Source: an uncultured Bacteroidales bacterium (GTDB lineage Bacteria > Bacteroidota > Bacteroidia > Bacteroidales > FEN-979). Taken from it: a DNA stretch of 64,000 nt. Under the pieces are notes generated by a model. It saw only the letters and a list, made by a program, of their open reading frames with translations. It was not told the DNA's origin and did not search any database. The position numbers and the translations under genes were made by a program. Within the stretch, counting starts at the first letter, position 1, and each line of letters starts with the position of its first letter. The stretch lies in contig CAJBYO010000063.1 in assembly GCA_903959905.1 (NCBI GenBank), positions 62,001 through 126,000 on the forward strand, given 5' to 3'. Positions 8,806 to 16,829 of this stretch are shown one piece after another.

Positions 8806-11520
8806 TTACTTTTTCTCCAGCGTTTCAATGCGACTGATAAGTTGTTCATTTTGTGCCTTTAACAGGAATATTACCTGTTGCTGCGCTTCAATCATCTTTT
8901 GCTGTTCCTGTGCTGATTTTACAAGCACCGGTATGATGGCGTCATATCGCATGCCAAGACGTTTGGTGGGAACGATGGTTGATGTTCCGTCTTCGTTATT
9001 CTGAAGCTCCCGATCAACAATAGCTTCGGGAACAACATCCTTCATCTCCTGGGCTATAAACCCTACGTGTTTTGCATCGTCCAGACCGGTATTCCATTTA
9101 AAAGTTACCGGTCGCATCTTCATCAGGGTTTCAAGACCATACTCAAGATCAGCAACTTCCTTCTTCTCCCGCGCATCAGAGGTCTGTATCGTTCCATCCA
9201 CTGCCCAGACAGAAGTCCATCGCTGAGTTGAGTTACCAATCCTATAGGTATTGTCTGAAGATGGCATGAGCTCGGCATTGAATGACAGGTTGAAGTTGCC
9301 ACCATCCGCAATCTGTTCTACGCTCCCAATACCCAACTTGGCGCCTGTGAATAAACCTACCTGCAATGTTGCATTTGTTGTATAAGTGTCTGTGCCAATT
9401 CCAAAATGCCCCGTGGAATCAATTATCATTCGATATAGTTGATCATCCGCAATGGAAAAGCCCTTCCTGGGTGTTCCCGTTCCAATTGCCCCTGCTCTCA
9501 TGGTCCAACTCGTTCCGCCGGGGGCAGTGTTGGTCAATCTTATGGCAGCGTTGAGGCCATGCACTGTAGATTCAGCGCCATTTACTGACAATTCGGCTTC
9601 AGGATTGGAATTGTTAATTCCTACTTTACCGTCGCCTGTGATGCGGAAACGCTCCGGGATCGTGATCAGTGCATCCGGGGCTGTGTTGGGTATGTTCGTT
9701 GTGTTTATCGTAATTCCCCCGTTGTTCTGGTCGGTGTTGAAGAACGACGGGTACCCGGAGCCGGCCATCGTTTTTGTACCCCCGTTGCTGTAACAGTTGA
9801 AAAAGACACCCGGCCAGTCGGCGACCATTGAAATGCCCTGTGATGTGGCGCTGCCGCTGAAGATTGCCGTGGTATGGCCTACCATTCCTTCCACCTGCAG
9901 ACGGGCTTTTGACGGTGTGAGTGTACCCACCCCAACATTACCATCCATCAGCGACAGGCTGGCGCCACTGCCGGTAAAATACGCTGTACTGTTTCCTGGG
10001 TAGTAGTTCACATCATTCCACCGGTGCTTCACTGCCCCTGCACCGAACAGTTCAAGGTAACTGATGTCCTGCTTCGTACGTAATTCAACACTCCATCCGG
10101 ATGCGGTTTGCAGGTACATACCTGCCTGTGTTCCGGTAGTACTGGTCGGATTGTATAACTTCAATTGCTCCGATCCGGTTGACTGAACGATCAGTTTGGT
10201 GTCAGGGTTACTATTGCCAATGCCCGTATTTCCATTCTTTAACACCACCATTGCATCGGATCGAGCATTGGATGCCGCTCCGTTACCAATTGTGAAAAGG
10301 CGATCGCTGGCACTCCAGGCAGTTGTGGATACCGGTGTATAATCAGTATTCAGGCTTCCTATTACAATCTCCTCACTTGACTTTGCTACGGTTCCATAAC
10401 CCAACGCAGTTGAAATATAGCCGCTGGCAATGGTACTGGCACCAAATGCCGATGATGCAGTACCACTGGCAGTGGTGTAGTTTCCCATAGATGTTGAGGA
10501 TGATCCACTTGCATTTGAATGAACGCCAAACGCTGTGGAACCAGGACCGCTTGCGGTTGAGGATTCACCAAACGCAATAGCACCCTCACCACTTGCCGTT
10601 GTCTCCCATCCTAAAGATATTGAAGCATATCCACTGGCATTTGACGAAACACCCAGGGCAATGGCACCAGCACCACTTGATGTTGCCCCCCATCCCATGG
10701 CAACCGAATAACTGCCAACATTTGCTACATCCCATTGTGTTCCATTAACATACCCTGCCCTGAAAGCCGCATGATCGGGATACCACATCATTCTTCTTCC
10801 TGCCCCACTGATTGGGACATTCCCAGGAGTAACAGGAACGTCTCCGGTGGCAGAAAACAGTACATTTTTCTCAGCAACATGCAACAGGGCAAAAGGAGCT
10901 GTTGTACCAATACCAATATTACCTGTATTGTTATTGTAAACATTGTTACCGGAGGCCGTCCAAACCGAATTAATTGTAGATCCTGCAATTGAAATACCTG
11001 TACCGCTTGTATAAGAAGTTCCATTATCACTGCTCCATGCTAAAGTGCCGGTCCCGTTGGTTTTAAGCACTTGTCCGGTTATTCCGTCAACTGTCGGAAG
11101 TGTATAGGCTCCGATTTTCAAAGCGCCAGCAAATTGTCCGGTTCCGTTTACATCTAATTTAAACGTTGGGGACGATGTTCCAACACCAACATTTCCAAGA
11201 CTATAATATATGTTCGTACCGGAGGTTAACCACTGACTGCTGACAGTGGAAAGCGGCACCCATGCAGTCGATGTGCGCAGGTACAGACTGTTCAGGTCGG
11301 TATCGTACACCACCAGGCCTGTTGCAGGTATTGCAATGTTCGTGCGCGCGAAGGTGGTCATACGGGGAGGCAAAAAACCTTTCGTGGCTGATTTGACATC
11401 CAGCATGGCTGAATTGTCGGGCGCTGAGCCATCGGTGGTGACGGCGATTTGTGCATCAAGTCCGATTGAACTGAGCAATAGAATCAAAGTAAATGCAAAA
11501 AAAAGTTGTATGGTTTTCAT
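8806..11520 (-). CDS. Fibre protein with YadA-type head repeats and S74 chaperone domain
   Basis: I start it at the ATG at 11520 because MKTIQLFFAFTLILLLSSIG is a signal peptide. The frame also runs on to 11595, but those residues are not signal-like. The 904-residue protein has the shared N-terminal module, a GNVGVGT-rich stalk, about nine YadA-type head repeats (SxNASGxxSxxxG, residues about 275-400), and a C-terminal intramolecular chaperone of the peptidase S74 / endosialidase kind. That domain starts at TSDAREKKEVADL, carrying the Ser and Lys expected for self-cleavage, and ends in a coiled coil. In the known family this domain aids trimer folding and cuts itself off. First gene of the four-gene surface unit. 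No phage genes are nearby. Confidence 0.88.
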   Translation of the reverse strand: MKTIQLFFAFTLILLLSSIGLDAQIAVTTDGSAPDNSAMLDVKSATKGFLPPRMTTFARTNIAIPATGLVVYDTDLNSLYLRTSTAWVPLSTVSSQWLTSGTNIYYSLGNVGVGTSSPTFKLDVNGTGQFAGALKIGAYTLPTVDGITGQVLKTNGTGTLAWSSDNGTSYTSGTGISIAGSTINSVWTASGNNVYNNNTGNIGIGTTAPFALLHVAEKNVLFSATGDVPVTPGNVPISGAGRRMMWYPDHAAFRAGYVNGTQWDVANVGSYSVAMGWGATSSGAGAIALGVSSNASGYASISLGWETTASGEGAIAFGESSTASGPGSTAFGVHSNASGSSSTSMGNYTTASGTASSAFGASTIASGYISTALGYGTVAKSSEEIVIGSLNTDYTPVSTTAWSASDRLFTIGNGAASNARSDAMVVLKNGNTGIGNSNPDTKLIVQSTGSEQLKLYNPTSTTGTQAGMYLQTASGWSVELRTKQDISYLELFGAGAVKHRWNDVNYYPGNSTAYFTGSGASLSLMDGNVGVGTLTPSKARLQVEGMVGHTTAIFSGSATSQGISMVADWPGVFFNCYSNGGTKTMAGSGYPSFFNTDQNNGGITINTTNIPNTAPDALITIPERFRITGDGKVGINNSNPEAELSVNGAESTVHGLNAAIRLTNTAPGGTSWTMRAGAIGTGTPRKGFSIADDQLYRMIIDSTGHFGIGTDTYTTNATLQVGLFTGAKLGIGSVEQIADGGNFNLSFNAELMPSSDNTYRIGNSTQRWTSVWAVDGTIQTSDAREKKEVADLEYGLETLMKMRPVTFKWNTGLDDAKHVGFIAQEMKDVVPEAIVDRELQNNEDGTSTIVPTKRLGMRYDAIIPVLVKSAQEQQKMIEAQQQVIFLLKAQNEQLISRIETLEKK

Positions 11521-11775
11521 ATGGGATCGTTTAAGCGGTATAAAAAACGAATGTAATAAAACATGAGTATAACAATAGAATTCAACCAACGGCATTCAAC
11601 CTGATAAAACAGGAAAAATACCTTCTCTGCTTATGATAAATATGAGCATAATATTGATTTATCTCAACCATGCCCAGCTGTGCCAATGGGGCAAGTGTAT
11701 TTAACCGGCAAAACAACCATGCAGTTTGCAAAGGAATTATCAAAAAATTACTTTTGTATACCCAAATCAACTGAA

Positions 11776-12369
11776 ATGGCACGCGGTGACAAAGGATCTA
11801 TTCTTGACGGGTTTCATGGCCGGCTGAACGATCATATCGTGATCAAACAGCGAAACGGTAAGCCTGTGATGTGCTTCTATCCAAAGGGGAAGAAGGTTAA
11901 ATGGACAGAGAACCAGAAAAAACACCGCGAAGTCTTCAAACGTGCCACACATTATGCAGCCTGGGTCATGAGTGATCCGGAAAAGCTGGCATTCTACCAG
12001 CAACACGAACATGACGGCATCAATGCATACAACCTGGCGATTGCGGATTATGTGCATAAGCCCGTGATCGCTTCGATCGACCTGCGCAAAGCCAGGGGCA
12101 CAGATTATTATTTGATTAGGGTGCACGCTACCGATGACTTTATCATCACCGGGGTGGACATCAGTACAATTGATCTTTCCGGCAAACGAGCGGTGTTCAA
12201 GGCTCCCCGGTTCAGAAAGACAGATGTATGGCTTTACCGGATAAGCAGCGAGAATCTAAGTACAATCCATACAATCAGGGCATTGGCATATGATTATACC
12301 GGAAATCATACCATGAAGGAATACGTGATAACACCTGATGAAGCGATGAAGAGGCTACCCCATAGTTAG
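11776..12369 (+). CDS. Hypothetical protein, MARGDKGSILDGF N-terminus
   Basis: I prefer the ATG at 11776 (197 residues). An upstream ATG in frame at 11680 adds 32 residues with no conserved look. The first 40 residues (GSILDGFHGRLNDHIVIKQR, then NGKPVMCFYP) resemble the start of small Bacteroidota proteins of the DUF6266 kind (GILGGFSGKVG...GSxWKG), but the match is distant. No signal peptide, membrane segment or catalytic motif is visible. The second half has a beta-sandwich look (TDDFIITGVDISTIDLSGK). The function is unknown. It stands alone between the fibre genes, which read away, and the reductase downstream. Confidence 0.7.
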   Translation: MARGDKGSILDGFHGRLNDHIVIKQRNGKPVMCFYPKGKKVKWTENQKKHREVFKRATHYAAWVMSDPEKLAFYQQHEHDGINAYNLAIADYVHKPVIASIDLRKARGTDYYLIRVHATDDFIITGVDISTIDLSGKRAVFKAPRFRKTDVWLYRISSENLSTIHTIRALAYDYTGNHTMKEYVITPDEAMKRLPHS

Positions 12370-12699
12370 TCCATAGCTACAAGTTAGCTACAGGTTAGAC
12401 GGGCTTCACTAGGGAGACAACTGATTGAAAGATACAGTAAGGTTGGAGAAACCTGCGGAAAAGCATGGAAATCAGTTACCAAACTAATATAAATCAATTG
12501 ATTAAATCAATTGAACTGAAAGCACAGGTTGTATTAATTATAAATCCCGGATGTGGTCGGGCTTTCCAGGTGTTAAGCCCGGGATTGGACGCAAGTGTTG
12601 CACGACCCTGGTATGCAATTCTAATTACTTAACTTTGTGTTTTATTGGCATGAAACGGAATAACACTTCACCCTTTCAATCACTCTTAATTATCTACCG
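12370..12699. other. Structured intergenic region: direct repeats and nested hairpins
   Basis: No gene is seen. The region holds a short direct repeat TAGCTACARGT near 12376-12400. At 12491-12514 are two 11-base direct copies of AAATCAATTGA, which also form the palindrome TCAATTGAT-TAA-ATCAATTGA. At 12543-12586 AATCCCGG...CCGGGATT encloses CGGGCTT...AAGCCCG, two stems sharing C residues near 12579-12581. TAACTTTG at 12630-12637 fits the -7 element for the reductase gene. The structure could be an operator, a small RNA or a terminator; the sequence alone does not decide. Confidence 0.5.
12630..12637 (+). promoter_or_regulatory. TAnnTTTG -7 element before the reductase gene
   Basis: TAACTTTG matches the Bacteroidota -7 consensus and lies 62 bases before the ATG at 12700. 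No TTTG is found at the proper distance upstream, so the promoter is half supported. Confidence 0.45.
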
Positions 12700-13761
12700 A
12701 TGAACCAACTACTCTTTTCAGAATGCCATATAAACAAACATTTAATAAAAAACAGGATCGTATTCCCCCCGGTGGTCTGTTTCAACTATTCAGATGAAAC
12801 CGGCATTGCCAGTGTCAGAAATGTGATGCATTACCGGCAGATTGCAGCCGGTGGCCCTGGCATTGTCATCACAGAGGCCACCGCTGTATGGAAAGATGGC
12901 CGGCTTGCCCCGTTCCAGCTGGGAATATGGTCTGATGAGCATATCCCGGGTATGCGTAAAATTGCCAATGCGGTGAAGGCCGAAGGTGCGTTATCCATCC
13001 TGCAGATCCATCACGCCGGACTGTTAACCAGTGATAAAGTGTCGGATGTCGCAAAGGCACCGTCTGCCGATCCCGGCAATCCACGGTCTATGGCCCTGGG
13101 AATTGAGGAAATAGAGGAGATCAGGGAGGCATTTATCGCTGCGGCTGCCAGGGCTAAAATGGCCGGCTTTCACGGGGTTGAACTGCATGGGGCACATGGT
13201 TACCTGCTCAACCAGTTTGCATCCTCCCTGTTCAATAAGCGGGAAGACAAATACGGCCGCGGACTTAATGAAAAGCTGAAATTAGCTACAGATATCATTC
13301 ACGGGATCAGAAAACAATGCGGAAATGATTTCATCATCGGTTACCGACTTGGTGCCAACTCACCCACCCTCGATGACGGCATTGAGATCGCTAAAAAACT
13401 TGAAAAAGCCGGCGTTGACCTCCTGCATGTATCCCACGGCGGAAGCCTGCAGAATCTTCCCCGAACCCCAAAGGGCTATGAATTCAACTGGATCGTGTTC
13501 AGCGGAACTGTGATAAAAACCCATGTTAAAATCCCGGTGATCGTGGTCAATGAAATCAAAACACCTGAGCGGGCCGAATGGCTGATTGAGAATAATCATG
13601 CTGATTTCGTAGCCTTGGGGCGTCCCCAGCTGGCCGATCCTGAATGGGTGAACCATGTGATGAACAACGAAGAGATTGTGCGTTGTATGAGCTGCAAGCC
13701 GAAATGCAGGTGGTATGAGGACAGTGGGTTGTGTCCGGCGAGGAAAAAACGTGACGGGTGA
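12700..13761 (+). CDS. Old-yellow-enzyme family NADH:flavin oxidoreductase with C-terminal Cys cluster
   Basis: The protein has 353 residues and is an FMN-binding TIM barrel of the OYE family. It carries HGAHGYLLNQFASSLFNKRE (163-182) with the His pair and Tyr of the active site, the phosphate-binding GRP near 307, and LQIHHAGLL near 101. The C-terminus has C329, C332, C336 and C345 (CX2CX3CX8C), similar to the iron-sulfur ligands of 2,4-dienoyl-CoA reductase-like members. The FAD/NAD domain that follows in those enzymes is absent, and the protein stops eight residues after the last Cys. The last codons and the TGA stop lie inside the heptamer array that begins at 13751. The likely job is ene-type reduction; the substrate is unknown. 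Confidence 0.9.
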   Translation: MNQLLFSECHINKHLIKNRIVFPPVVCFNYSDETGIASVRNVMHYRQIAAGGPGIVITEATAVWKDGRLAPFQLGIWSDEHIPGMRKIANAVKAEGALSILQIHHAGLLTSDKVSDVAKAPSADPGNPRSMALGIEEIEEIREAFIAAAARAKMAGFHGVELHGAHGYLLNQFASSLFNKREDKYGRGLNEKLKLATDIIHGIRKQCGNDFIIGYRLGANSPTLDDGIEIAKKLEKAGVDLLHVSHGGSLQNLPRTPKGYEFNWIVFSGTVIKTHVKIPVIVVNEIKTPERAEWLIENNHADFVALGRPQLADPEWVNHVMNNEEIVRCMSCKPKCRWYEDSGLCPARKKRDG

Positions 13762-13834
13762 CGCGTGACGGGTGACGCGTGACGCGTGACGGGTGACGGG
13801 TGACGGGTGACGCGTGACAGGTGAAGCGTGACAA
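13751..13834 (+). repeat. Heptamer array GTGACGS, 12 units, containing the reductase stop codon
   Basis: Twelve uninterrupted 7-bp units run from 13751: GTGACGG and GTGACGC mixed, decaying at the right to GTGACAG, GTGAAGC and GTGACAA. The stop codon of the OYE gene (TGA 13759-13761) is part of unit two. The same heptamer recurs on the same strand at 47182-47237. Confidence 0.95.
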
Positions 13835-13848
13835 TGCTTCCTGCCCGA

Positions 13849-14005
13849 CATTCGCATATTCGTTATTCGCATATTCGTCATTCGCATATTCGTCATTCAC
13901 ATATTCGTCATTCGCATATTCGTCATTCGCATATTCGTCATTCACATATTCGTCATTCACATATTCGTCATTCGCATATTCGTCATTCGCATATTCCTCA
14001 TTCCC
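13849..14005 (+). repeat. 15-bp tandem array CATTCGCATATTCGT, ten units, ending in the MurU stop codon
   Basis: Ten 15-bp units (one starting TATTCGC, three with CATTCAC, the last ending CCT) and a partial unit run from 13849 to about 14005. The stop codon of the minus-strand nucleotidyltransferase (TCA at 13998-14000) spans the end of unit ten and the start of the partial unit. The 15-bp unit can be read as an octamer plus a heptamer (ATTCGCAT + ATTCGTC). Confidence 0.95.
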
Positions 14006-14696
14006 CCATCCTGCCCACGTCTCTCCATAAAAGGCCTTCTTCGGGATAACCACAAATGTTCTGCGTTTCTGCCAGCCTTAAATAGAGGTCTGTCAATGAA
14101 AATTTCCCCTCCTCTGTAATCAGACTGAACATTTGCGGGTCAATTATTTGTATTCCGCTAAATGCCAATGCATTGACAGTATCAGAAGGGCGCGCCATCC
14201 TGCGTTCCCCGGTTTTGAGGTTTTCCCACCCGCAAAGCTTCATCGTTTCGTCAAAAAGGAAGTACCTGGAGGTTTCCCGGTTTCTCACGGCAAGGGTGGC
14301 CAGGCATTTTGAAGCAATGTGATATTCAGTCATCCTGCGGAGGTCAATATCCGAGAGGATATCAACATTTCTGACCAGGGCAGCGTCACAACCGGTAAAG
14401 AACCAGGAGGCTTTTTTTAAGCCGCCACCGGTCTCAAGCAGCTCCCCTGTCTCATCAGAGATCGAAATGTTTAATCCGAAGTTATTGTTTAAATGTAAAT
14501 ATTCAATTATTTGATCTGCAAAATGATGAATATTTATCAAAACATCCTTAATTCCGTTTTTGGAAACATGGAGAAGTGCATGTTCGAGCAGCGTTTTTCC
14601 CTCCACATGGTAGAGTGCCTTGGGATGTTCGTCAGTAAACGGTTTGAGGCGAGTGCCGAGTCCGGCGGCCAGGATCATGGCTTTCATGAGGCTCAT
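13998..14696 (-). CDS. MurU-like sugar-1-phosphate nucleotidyltransferase
   Basis: The fold is a Rossmann-like nucleotidyltransferase. MKAMILAAGLGTRLKPFTDE is the nucleotide-binding signature LAAGxGTRLxPxT, followed by PKALYHVEGKTLLEH. VRNVDILSDIDLRRM supplies the metal-binding Asp region, and WRDVGR is the typical end. I start at 14696 (232 residues) or 14687 (229); the frame runs further up, but through a repeat array. Its neighbour upstream encodes an AmgK-like kinase. In bacteria with the AmgK-MurU pathway, MurU turns MurNAc-1-phosphate into UDP-MurNAc, bypassing de novo synthesis. That substrate is inferred from context. The two genes are 86 bases apart and probably cotranscribed. The C-terminus ends in a 15-bp tandem array. 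Confidence 0.85.
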   Translation of the reverse strand: MSLMKAMILAAGLGTRLKPFTDEHPKALYHVEGKTLLEHALLHVSKNGIKDVLINIHHFADQIIEYLHLNNNFGLNISISDETGELLETGGGLKKASWFFTGCDAALVRNVDILSDIDLRRMTEYHIASKCLATLAVRNRETSRYFLFDETMKLCGWENLKTGERRMARPSDTVNALAFSGIQIIDPQMFSLITEEGKFSLTDLYLRLAETQNICGYPEEGLLWRDVGRMGE

Positions 14697-14702
14697 ATTA
14701 TG

Positions 14703-14775
14703 ATGTGATAATGTGATAATGGGTTGATTTGATGTTTTGATGTTTTGATGTTTTGAAGTTTTGATGTTTTGGTGG
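14703..14775 (+). repeat. Octamer array TTTGATGT plus ATGTGATA between kinase fusion and MurU
   Basis: From 14728 there are five 8-bp units TTTGATGT (one TTTGAAGT) and a decayed sixth, preceded by two units of ATGTGATA at 14703-14718. The array fills most of the 86-base gap. It begins seven bases after the stop codon of the minus-strand kinase fusion. Confidence 0.85.
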
Positions 14776-14782
14776 GGTTGGT

Positions 14783-16324
14783 TTATGGATGGGTTATTTC
14801 CTGTTCGATGTGACGGAGGTTGACATGAACCTTTTCGCTGGAGGCCAGGTGTTTGGCCATGGTTTCTGCGCAATATACGGATCGGTGCTGACCGCCGGTG
14901 CATCCGAATGACACCATAAGGTTCTGAAAATCACGCGCAACATATGTTTTTACGCTTTGATCAACGAGAGAGAAAACATTTGCCAGGAATTCATTTACCT
15001 CAGGGTAGTTCTTCAGATAATCTATGACGGGTTGGTCCTTGCCATTCAGGTGCTTGTACTCCTCAAGCCGTCCCGGGTTCGGGAGGGCACGACAGTCGAA
15101 GACAAACCCGCCGCCGTTGCCGCTGGCGTCAGCCGGAATGGAGCGCTTAAAGGAAAAACTGTGAATGGTAACAGTGAGTTTATGGTCATCCGATTTTAGG
15201 CTATTACTAACAGGTAACTCTTTGTTAATAATATCATTAACATTACTTACCTTAACTGATTCTTGATTATACAATTTCTCATTGGCGACCATCGTGTCGA
15301 TCACTTCCATCAACGTGTTCAGGCCAAATCCAACCAGGTTTTTTGCACGCAGATGCTTCAGGTTTTTGAGGGCGAAGGGGATACTCTGCAGGAAATGTGA
15401 CTTCTGCTCATAATACCCCCTGAAACCGTAGGCCCCCAGTGCCTGTAGAATCCTGATCAGCACAAAGCCATAGTAAACATTCAGAAACTTTTCACGGTTA
15501 ACCGGGTAAATCTCCTCCAGCTTATCAAGATAAAAATCAAGCAGTTCCATCCTTACCGGCTCCGAAAGGTCGGCTTTCCCGTCGTACAGGAGCGAGGCAA
15601 CATCATATTGCAGGGCTCCTTTTCTGCCTCCCTGGTAATCAATGAACCATGGTTCGCCATGAACAACCATGATATTACGCGATTGGAAATCACGGAACAG
15701 GAAAAAACCTGCATCTGCTGCCAGCAGGAGATCACACAGACCGGCAAAGTCATCTTCAAGCGCCTGTTCATCAAACGGGATCTTTGCAAGCTTCAGAAAA
15801 TAGTATTTGAAATAGTTCAGGTCCCACATCATCGACTGGCGGTCAAAAGCCGCACGAGGATAACATAGCGTGTAGTCAATCAAAGCGCCTGCCTTCACCT
15901 GGATAACAGAAAGCCAGGCAATGGCCTTTTTATAAACATCCATCACCTCCGAAGGCAAAGGCGACACACCTGACCCAACAAGGGAAGATCGTTGACCAGA
16001 AAGCCCCTCAGCACGTTTTTCAGTCAGGAACTGGTACAAGGTCACATCACCAAGGTCTGACAGAAGGTAAATCCTGTTTACCGGATCACTGGCAAGCACC
16101 TCCGGAACCGGCACACCTGCATGGCGAAACCCGGTTGTAAAAGCAATAAATGCTTCATTTTCACGGATATCTTCATTATGCGCCCCGATAACAACGCCAT
16201 GCTTGCCGTTAATCCTGTAATAACTCCTGTAGGAGCCGGAACCGGGTAATTTTGACATTGCCAGAGGCGCTTCACCACACCATGATTCAAAAAGGGCTGC
16301 CAGGTTATTTTCAATATTGGTCAT
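14783..16324 (-). CDS. AmgK-like sugar kinase fused to RapZ C-terminal domain
   Basis: This 513-residue protein has two parts. Residues 1-345 are an aminoglycoside-phosphotransferase-type kinase, with FRDFQSRNIM (210-219; D212 in the usual catalytic position, N217) and IDYQGG (D229, the metal-binding Asp). This is the family of AmgK, the anomeric N-acetylmuramate kinase. Residues 380-513 are the C-terminal domain of RapZ, with FDCRALPNPG (409-418) and VSFGCTGGQHRSVYCAE (471-487). In Escherichia coli RapZ this domain binds glucosamine-6-phosphate and a small RNA; the P-loop half of RapZ is missing here. With the MurU-like gene next to it, a cell-wall sugar recycling role is likely. Whether the RapZ part senses amino sugars or binds RNA is not known. 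Confidence 0.88.
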   Translation of the reverse strand: MTNIENNLAALFESWCGEAPLAMSKLPGSGSYRSYYRINGKHGVVIGAHNEDIRENEAFIAFTTGFRHAGVPVPEVLASDPVNRIYLLSDLGDVTLYQFLTEKRAEGLSGQRSSLVGSGVSPLPSEVMDVYKKAIAWLSVIQVKAGALIDYTLCYPRAAFDRQSMMWDLNYFKYYFLKLAKIPFDEQALEDDFAGLCDLLLAADAGFFLFRDFQSRNIMVVHGEPWFIDYQGGRKGALQYDVASLLYDGKADLSEPVRMELLDFYLDKLEEIYPVNREKFLNVYYGFVLIRILQALGAYGFRGYYEQKSHFLQSIPFALKNLKHLRAKNLVGFGLNTLMEVIDTMVANEKLYNQESVKVSNVNDIINKELPVSNSLKSDDHKLTVTIHSFSFKRSIPADASGNGGGFVFDCRALPNPGRLEEYKHLNGKDQPVIDYLKNYPEVNEFLANVFSLVDQSVKTYVARDFQNLMVSFGCTGGQHRSVYCAETMAKHLASSEKVHVNLRHIEQEITHP

Positions 16325-16342
16325 ACATTTATCGTTCGTTTG

Positions 16343-16413
16343 TTCCGCACCTACGGCGCGGAAATTCTACTTTATATCATGCGGGCTACCGGGGTGGAAC
16401 TCCTACGGAGTTC
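16343..16413. repeat. Two CCTACGG-centred small palindromes
   Basis: TTCCGC-ACCTACGGC-GCGGAA (16343-16363) and GAACTCC-TAC-GGAGTTC (16397-16413) are small hairpins that share the core CCTACGG. Two more lie at 44704-44722 and 44756-44770. The flanking stems differ but keep complementarity, which suggests a short dispersed palindromic family. Confidence 0.7.
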
Positions 16414-16435
16414 AGGAATTCCATAATTTAAAACT

Positions 16436-16827
16436 GTCCACCAGTCCACCCGTCCGCCAGTCCACCAGTCCACCCGTCCGCCCGTCCGCCTGTCCACCAG
16501 TCCACCCGTCCACCCGTCCGCCCGTCCACCAGTCCACCAGTCCACCCGTCCACCAGTCCGCCCGTCCACCCGTCCACCCGTCCACCCGTCCACCAGTCCA
16601 CCAGTCCACCCGTCCGCCCGTCCACCAGTCCACCCGTCCGCCCGTCCACCAGTCCGCCTGTCCACCAGTCCACCAGTCCACCCGTCCACCAGTCCACCAG
16701 TCCACCCGTCCGCCCGTCCACCCGTCCGCCTGTCCGCCTGTCCGCCCGTCCACCAGTCCACCCGTCCACCAGTCCACCCGTCCACCAGTCCACCAGTCCA
16801 CCCGTCCACCCGTCCGCTTGTCCACCC
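16436..16827 (+). repeat. Octamer array GTCCRCYN, 49 units
   Basis: Forty-nine 8-bp units run without phase slip, mixing GTCCACCA, GTCCACCC, GTCCGCCC, GTCCGCCA, GTCCGCCT and GTCCGCTT. The right end lies two bases beyond the stop codon (TCA 16830-16832) of the helicase gene. All six frames are open through it because the unit holds no stop, so the long Trp/Gly- or Pro-rich frames here are not genes. The same octamer recurs at 44073-44232 and 58176-58311 on the same strand. Confidence 0.97.
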
Positions 16828-16829
16828 CC

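Noticed and set aside
8806-11595. Phage tail fibre from a prophage
   Set aside because: The S74 and YadA-head domains occur in phage fibres, but there are signal peptides and no capsid, tail, integrase or lysis genes nearby.
13556-14053. Frames through the heptamer and 15-bp arrays (NDEYA or HIRHS repeats)
   Set aside because: These are translation artefacts of tandem repeats, and they overlap the true ends of the reductase and MurU-like genes.
14697-14903. Longer start for the MurU-like gene at 14903
   Set aside because: The extra residues are encoded by the octamer array and by the end of the kinase fusion gene. The nucleotide-binding motif sits at the start of the shorter form.
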